Positions 58,032-64,000 of a DNA stretch of 64,000 bases are shown here, one piece after another. Position numbers and translations under genes: made by a program. The DNA lies in assembly GCF_000346465.2 (NCBI RefSeq), contig NC_034013.1, positions 4,460,735 through 4,524,734 of the forward strand. The letters are read 5' to 3'. Under the pieces are notes generated by a model. That model was not told where the DNA came from, did no database searches, and saw only the letters and a program-made list of their open reading frames with translations. Source of the stretch: Prunus persica. Lineage: Eukaryota; Streptophyta; Magnoliopsida; Rosales; Rosaceae. Position 1 is the stretch's first letter. Each line of letters starts with the position of its first letter.

Positions 58032-58755
58032 CTTTTTTTTTTTTTTTTTTGAGGACCTTTCCTATTGAGAGGGACGATAGTAGGGGTGGGCGCGGTCCGG
58101 TTCGGTCCGGTTCTCACCTCAAATCGGAACTGAAACCGGTATTATTTAACCGGTCCGGTTCGGTCCGGTTTAAGCAAAAAAATTTTCAAAAACCGGCCGG
58201 TTCGGTTCTGACCGGTTCCGGTTTTGAACCGGATTATTAATTTTTTATTTTTTATTTTTTTAAAAAAATTTTTTTTAAATTTTTTTAATAAAAAAATTAT
58301 AATAAATAACTTATTTTTTTAGCTTAAAAATGAACAAATAATCCAATTCATACATTTAGAAATTTTTTGAAGTTGAACTTGGAAAATTAGTGATTATAAA
58401 AGTTAAAAAATGGCATTAGATTTTAAAATTTTGTAAAAATATAAATATAAAATATATGACCGGTCCGGTTCGGTCCGGTGCGGTGCGGAGAGATGTAAAA
58501 CCAGAACCAGAACCGGTTGGAACCGGTTCGGTCCGGTTGGAACCGGTTCGGTCCGGTTTGTTGACTTTTTTGGTCAACTAGTTTTTTTTCCGGTTTTTTT
58601 TCACCGGTTCGGTTCGGTGTTCCGGTTTTCCGGTCCCGATGCCCACCCCTAGACGATAGTATACTAAACTCACACACACTACACGGATGCTAGGACTCAA
58701 ACCCAGGACCTTGCCTGAGGGAGTAAATACTTCATACCACTACACTAGTGGGTCC
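58032..58755 (-). mobile_element. tRNA-derived SINE interrupted by a hAT MITE
   Basis: On the minus strand the SINE starts near 58755 with a box A-like TAGTGTAGTGGTATGAAG and a box B-like GGGTTTGAGTCCTAG, then is cut by the hAT element at 58081-58651. It resumes as CCTCTCAATAGGAAAGGTCC and ends in a poly(A) tail (T run at 58033-58050 on the plus strand). The split is proven by the hAT target duplication GACGATAG on both sides. Confidence 0.65.
58081..58651. mobile_element. hAT-type MITE, 571 bp, TSD GACGATAG
   Basis: TAGGGGTGGGC and its complement GCCCACCCCTA form the ends. GACGATAG flanks both (58073-58080 and 58652-58659). The ends share the outer 11 bases with the MITE at 36603-37486, but the subterminal words differ (CCGGTTCGGTCCGGTT here). 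The centre is extremely AT-rich. The proline/arginine-rich open frames across it are repeats, not genes. Confidence 0.92.
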
Positions 58756-58839
58756 TTTGTTCCATTTTTCTATTTAAAACTACAACATGGATCAATATTA
58801 GTTCAAACCCCTAATTAATGCATTGAACGATTTGTAAAG

Positions 58840-59644
58840 GAGTGCTGCTATTTCCACCCTACTGTCCTATTTTTCCACCTATCTTATCTTCACACCCACT
58901 ATTTAAATTTTTTTTAAAAATACAATCTTATCTTTCCACCCATTATTATTCCTAAAATACCCTTGACACCTGGACATTCACTTAACACTTTTAACCCTAA
59001 CTTAACACTGTTGAGTCCAAATAATTAAAAAATAAATGAAAACAGAAAATTAGAAAATGAAAAGTTTTAGCAGCCACCCGCCACACAGTCCACCAAACCT
59101 AACAAGAACCACGTACCTTTCACCGTCAGCCAAGCCGCCACCGCCTCCTCCTCAGTTGTATTAAACAAAAGCTTCGAAACTGCTTCAAACCCTCTGTCAA
59201 ACCTTTGTTATGACCCACTAAGTCCACCTAAATCCCAATCTAACGTTTTTCTCCTTTCTTTATTTCAATCAACCCACAAATAAATAAACAAGGATTAAAA
59301 GGTTTGTATCTGGGGTTCTCTCTGAGTTTCTGTTTTAGTAGTTCAACATTTTGCCTAAGCCTCAATGACAAATCAACCTCCTAGTGTGATGGCTGCCTAT
59401 GTACTGACTAGACACACAAGGCTAGAAGAACACAACTTGTGTGCATCAAATGGTAAAAGAATGGCCTGACTTATTTGTTAGAAATATAATCATCTAATAC
59501 ACAATTGGTCGCGTGGGTAGTCTGCTCGCCATTTCCTTCTCAAGTTGCCAAGTTGGGAGAGAGACACGTGGGTAAATTTGTCTTTAAAATTTGAAAATAA
59601 GGTGGGTGGGAAAATAAGACAGGTGTGTGAAAATAGCAACATTC
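58840..59644. mobile_element. Small MULE (805 bp) with 9-bp target duplication
   Basis: The left end GAGTGCTGCTATTTCCACCC and the complement of the right end GAATGTTGCTATTTTCACAC match well, and the similarity continues through CTGTCYTATTTTYCCACC. TTTGTAAAG stands on both sides (58831-58839 and 59645-59653), an exact 9-bp duplication typical of Mutator-like elements. There is no coding sequence inside. Confidence 0.88.
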
Positions 59645-59653
59645 TTTGTAAAG

Positions 59654-60570
59654 TAACAATTACCCGATTAAGTTTTTTCTTTCAATCAATATCGTAGGTA
59701 CTTGATTAAATAAACATCTTATGGAGTTTCATTAATACTTCCATTGCTTTCTATGAATTCTCTCAAATTTTATATTCCAGTATCGACATTTTCTTTATGT
59801 TTTGGTGTTTCCAGACGCTCAATATTTCCACTAATACCACTAGAATCCATTCAAGTATAATAACGTAAGACATTTTATCACTAGTCTCTTGCTAGTTTGT
59901 TGGCTGTGTGTTACATCCAAAGCTCAACACATCAGGTTCGACTGGCATCGAATTCGTGATAGATTACCATAAATCGAGTACCTCTCTCAAGACGTCAGGT
60001 GCATGGATAACTGCTTTTAACCACTTGAGCTACAAAATCCTTGCAAAATAATGATCTTTTTGAATTTTCTAAGTTTGTTTTAATCAATGTAAGTACATTC
60101 AAACACCAAATTTGTGCACATAATAATTTACAAATATGCTTGCAAAATAGAGGAGAAATAATGATCCTTTTGTGAAGCGAATGGTGCGTCCTTTCTCAGT
60201 TAGCCTTTCCCTGAGTGGGGTGTGCTCGTCTGTTTTTTCAGTTTCTATGGGGTCTTGGACTTTTGCCTTTTCTTTTTAAGTATTATTCAGACCAAAAATA
60301 AAAAATTTGGGTTCAATTACACCAGTCATTCATAAAACATCTGTCACTTTGTAAGTGTTTCTGGACAATACTATACACATAAGAATATGCTATCGCTGGT
60401 TTATCAGAAGAAACTTGTAATCTTACAATATACTCATCAACCGAACAAAAGACCAGAAAGAAAAAACTGTGCACATTTGTTGGATTAAAATGAAATCTTA
60501 AACGCTATTCTGTGGATACACAAAACATGACCATCATATAATGGATGATCATAACTGGTCAGTACCAGGC
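59654..60570. other. Intergenic with a probable SINE relic
   Basis: At about 59915-60045 the minus strand reads TTTGTAGCTCAAGTGGTTAA (box A-like) and further on CACGAATTCGATGCC (box B-like), the pattern of a tRNA-derived SINE, without a clear target duplication. The remainder shows no gene; the last part may be the 3' UTR of the neighbouring SAYSvFN gene. Confidence 0.4.
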
Positions 60571-62529
60571 TCACAACTGACCTGTTCGTATGTCCCCGTC
60601 AAGACGTTCGGCATTAAGAGTCCCAGGAAGCTCTCTAAAGTCTTCATTGAAAATAGAATATGCACTGCAATTTTCAAACCACAAAATAAGATCCTCAAAG
60701 ATTAATTGAGATATTGACATTGTTCACTGAGAAATTTATTAAGAGGTAATAAAATGCAAAAAGACCTATTGTGCGTATGGAAGGACATACAAGCTACCAT
60801 GACACAGATGCGCGAGGGCACAGTAGGGAAGGAAGGGAAGGAGTGATAATTAGGAACTACCAGAAATATTTGAGACATTTTTGGCTGACCAATAAATTAC
60901 AAGAGGATGATAAGGGAGTCTTCAACAAATATCTGAGCAATGTTCAACAAATACCATTAAGCACTGCAAGAATTTCCCATGTCTCAGCATGCCACAAGTT
61001 CGGAAGTACTCAGGTAGTTCCTCATGGAAGGAAAGATAACCTATGTTCATTTAATTGTTGTAAATCTTTTTTTTTTAATTTTTTAATTTTTAATACCCCT
61101 TCCAAACAGATCTGTGTGTAACTTCCTTCTTTTGATAGTGATGATGCAGTTTTTTCAAATAATTTAGCTTTCACTACAACCATAATTTACATGATCAAGA
61201 GCAAAGGATTATATCCACCATAGACTGCATACCTGACATCGCCAGGCTGCCGTTTTCCAAGATTCAGGAGGATGATACCAAACCCTGTGCCCAGTATCTG
61301 AATATAAAGCAATAACAAACATAAATGACATAAAAATTCAGTTTAGTGATCTGTGCTTCGAATAGAACTTAAAGAATGGCAGAACAAAGAGGTACTTTAT
61401 AGAAGATACAGAGTGTGCGTTCATAAACAACAGAAACTAAGAGAAACGAGGAAACTTACATACAAAGGGCCAACGTCCCATCTATGGGCAATGGGTGCCA
61501 AAATAAACCACATAATGATAATAATCCACATCTTCACACTTAGAGAGAAAATTGCCATCAAAAGGATATCTATCAATGAAACACAAAAGAGCTTTCTGTC
61601 AGTACATTGTGTCTTTTTGGTAGATAACAAGAACTCAGCTTGATGCCTACCAGGAAGCTTCAACTTATCATGAAGAAAGCTGTACAATGTCCTCTTCCAC
61701 TGGCTTGATGATTGTGGAAGCTGAAACTTCTGGAAATACAAAAATTAAGGGAATACCATCAGTTGAATCACAGTAACATAAAATTGCATTAACTCTTTTC
61801 AATAGGAGAACTGATCCAATCATACCAGATCTTCATCATCATCGTCATCATCAAATCCATCCTTAATATGCTTAACTGGTGCCTTTGGTTTGACAGCAAC
61901 AATAAGGGAATCTTGACAATAAACAAAGATATGATAAGAAATCCATAGCTTGTCACCAAATGAGCCAAAAAACAAGGAATCTTAACTAAGAAATTGCTTT
62001 TCTCTATCATTCCAAGGTAACAAACCTCGCTCAAAAGACCAAAAAAAAAAAAGAAAAAAAAAGGGGAAGGTCCATGAAAAATTTAAATGATGTATTGCTT
62101 GTTAAATCAAGAACTATTTAACCTTGATCCATCAAAATCTGTAATTCAGGTAGCTGATTAAGTCAAAGTAGTCAGCAGTTTTGTAAAAGTAAATTCTACC
62201 AATAATATGGAATTAAACCACTCCTGACAACCAAATCACAATTCCTAAAAGTTTGGACAAAAATACTGTGAAAACTCCAAACAATTTCTAGGTGAATGCA
62301 AGCAAGAAACTCATGTGAAGCTTACATTTACTTAACTATATATATAAGGAGATAAAAATATAAATCAAGTGATAAATATTAAGACAAGACCAATACCACC
62401 GTCGCTGAGTTGTAGGTACGCATCGTGCCCACTTTTGCTATCATGCAATACATTGCCTCCCAATATAATCCTCAACTTCTCAATTGGTAAATGGCCATTC
62501 TCAGCTATCAATTTTCTCAAATCATGTAC
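60571..62529 (-). CDS. Ubiquitin-like and SAYSvFN-domain membrane protein, first exon not seen
   Basis: Six exons on the minus strand join in frame: 62397-62529, 61826-61911, 61651-61729, 61460-61569, 61233-61297 and 60571-60664 (stop TGA). The first gives VHDLRKLIAENGHLPIEKLR and ILGGNVLHDS, the second half of a ubiquitin-like fold. An acidic linker follows (KDGFDDDDDDEDL), then WKRTLYSFLHDKLKLPDILL and two hydrophobic helices (LLMAIFSLSVKMWIIIIMWF; ILGTGFGIILLNLG). The SAYSvFN motif region is SAYSIFNEDFRELPGTLNAE, ending in RTGQL. The animal relative SAYSD1 is an endoplasmic-reticulum protein acting at stalled translocons; the plant role is not established. The start codon exon must lie upstream, probably beyond base 64000 or in a part I could not recognise, so the gene is 5' incomplete. 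Confidence 0.8.
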
Positions 62530-62832
62530 CTGTTTATGACAGAAAGTGTAAGCACATTAATATGTGATAACGTTCAACTTTAAATCTCACACATCAGTGA
62601 TATTACAGTCATATTTTTCCGTATAACAACATACAATAAAATTCTATGAAACAATAAATCTTTTAAAACATTAAGAATCATCTGATATATATTTGGTTCT
62701 GGTAGATATTTTACAGAAAGCATGGGTTTAGTTATGTCAGAAATCTCAGATTAGGTAGTGTTTGACAAAATAACAACGTAAAGGTAAAGCAATGAATTCA
62801 TGAGAAGTATCTTCACGCTCAAAAGTAATCTG

Positions 62833-62886
<54 letters not shown>

Positions 62887-63245
62887 TAGTACACAATCAC
62901 CCTTGAGATTTAGCATGTTGACTTCAAACCCTGCACTTCCAGACTTTACAATACAACAACTTGCCAGTTTTTAGTAATCATAAAACATTTCCACATCACT
63001 CCAAAAGCAACACTCAGTCTGCTGTAACTCCTCATCAAAGTATCAGTGCAAAGATCAAGAAATTAACCCTGCATATGTGTGTATGAAATCATGCTGGTGC
63101 AGATGTCCACACTCCTTGTGTACCAAAACGCATTCCCAAAAATTAATAGCAAACACTAGTATTAGATTTTCTGTGAGATTGCTTTAATTAATTGAAGCGG
63201 AAGCATGTAAAGCTTAGAGGATTGGTTATCCCAACAAATACAGAC

Positions 63246-63302
<57 letters not shown>

Positions 63303-64000
63303 AGTTATCATGCTATCATATGCTCCTGGTTGTTTAACCAAAATTTATTGTTTTACAAGAACTAAAATACAAGTGAATTACAAAAAATACTCAAGTAACT
63401 ATCATTAGACGTAGGATTTCGTTTTCTTATTTTAAGGCTTCACCCTCTCAGTAACTAAGAGTTAAACAAATATTGGCACCTAATGCAGGGTTTTAATTAA
63501 CGAAAGAGAATGACATACCAATACTATCCCAATTGACACTTCCATGTTGTGAAATATTGGAATCACTCATCTACATGGCAAATGAAAATGCTTTATGGGG
63601 CAGGCTCTATAGTTGAACTCCACAGGTAAGAGGCTCCCTTAAATGGTAAAATAAGAACATTTGTCCAAAGCAAGGGAATTTAGCCTCACCGTACGGAACA
63701 ACGCACATCCTTAGAGGCAATGCGATTGTAATAAAGCGGAAAAGGTTGTGGATTGTAATAAAATAGAGGCAATGCGATCTCACCAAATCTATCGCATGCA
63801 TTCTTAATTTATTTGCCAACATGCTTCTGGTCCACGTAGAGGTCTCCGGCAAAGAGAAACATATACACACCCTTAATGCTAGCAGAAGAAAAAGACCCCT
63901 AATTCTAGGTTCAATTAGCTCCCTGACACATTGGTCTAGAAAACCCAATATGAGTCCATAAGACTAGGAGACCAACAACAGTGAAAAGAAGATTCCACAA
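62530..64000 (-). other. Probable first intron of the SAYSvFN gene, with microsatellites
   Basis: No exon is recognised. An (AT)n tract lies at about 62843-62881 and a (GA)n tract at 63251-63301. The frame at 63607-63948 has no recognisable motif and is likely accidental. Confidence 0.45.

Noticed and set aside
63607..63948. A possible first exon of the SAYSvFN gene.
   Set aside because: The translation has no ubiquitin-like pattern and no donor site that would join it in frame to the exon at 62397-62529.

Overview
The window is plant nuclear DNA from a eudicot. The evidence is GT/AG introns, AT-rich intergenic DNA, plant-specific gene families (a PPR-SMR protein, a POLTERGEIST-type PP2C) and a plant transposon fauna (MULE, CACTA, PIF/Harbinger, hAT, Helitron-like, SINE, copia, and a Cassandra LTR that carries a 5S-like core). 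A woody rosid, perhaps Rosaceae, is my impression only; nothing here proves it.

Layout. 1-3.2 kb: the right part of a decayed MULE with a transposase pseudogene and an antisense GRF zinc-finger ORF, followed by a DUF26/Gnk2 fragment. 3.9-6.7 kb: a small CACTA relic. 9.2-12.0 kb: a decayed PIF/Harbinger element with a Cassandra solo LTR inserted in it (TSD TCTAA). 12.3-25.1 kb: a MULE-type element with long inverted repeats, split by an 11.76-kb CACTA element (TSD TGG). The CACTA encodes a seven-exon gene with a Ulp1-like cysteine protease end, keeps only the DUF4216 end of its transposase, carries a captured piece of the host 26S proteasome subunit RPN6, and is filled in all non-coding parts, introns included, with CGTCG/CGACG motifs about 20 bp apart.

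25.5-35.5 kb is a host-gene island: a U6atac snRNA gene with a textbook plant Pol III promoter, an intronless PPR-SMR gene of the SOT1 type, and on the minus strand a PP2C of the POL/PLL family whose second exon lacks two bases. 36.6-47.4 kb is repeat-rich: two hAT MITEs with perfect 8-bp TSDs, two head-to-head copia fragments and several SINEs. 48.0-52.8 kb holds the complete 18-exon gene for the cytosolic phenylalanyl-tRNA synthetase beta subunit (minus strand).

53.0-59.7 kb is again mobile DNA: three tandem Helitron-like elements, an HSP90 fragment, a minisatellite, a SINE split by a hAT MITE, and a small MULE with a perfect 9-bp TSD. 60.6-62.5 kb (minus strand) holds most of a ubiquitin-like/SAYSvFN membrane-protein gene whose first exon is not seen.

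The host genes are housekeeping functions (minor spliceosome, chloroplast rRNA maturation, meristem signalling, tRNA charging) and do not form a pathway. The item most worth pursuing is the CACTA element: its motif arrays resemble in principle the binding-site arrays that some plant transposons use to direct an element-encoded DNA-binding protein to their own copies. All coordinates and splice sites were read by eye.
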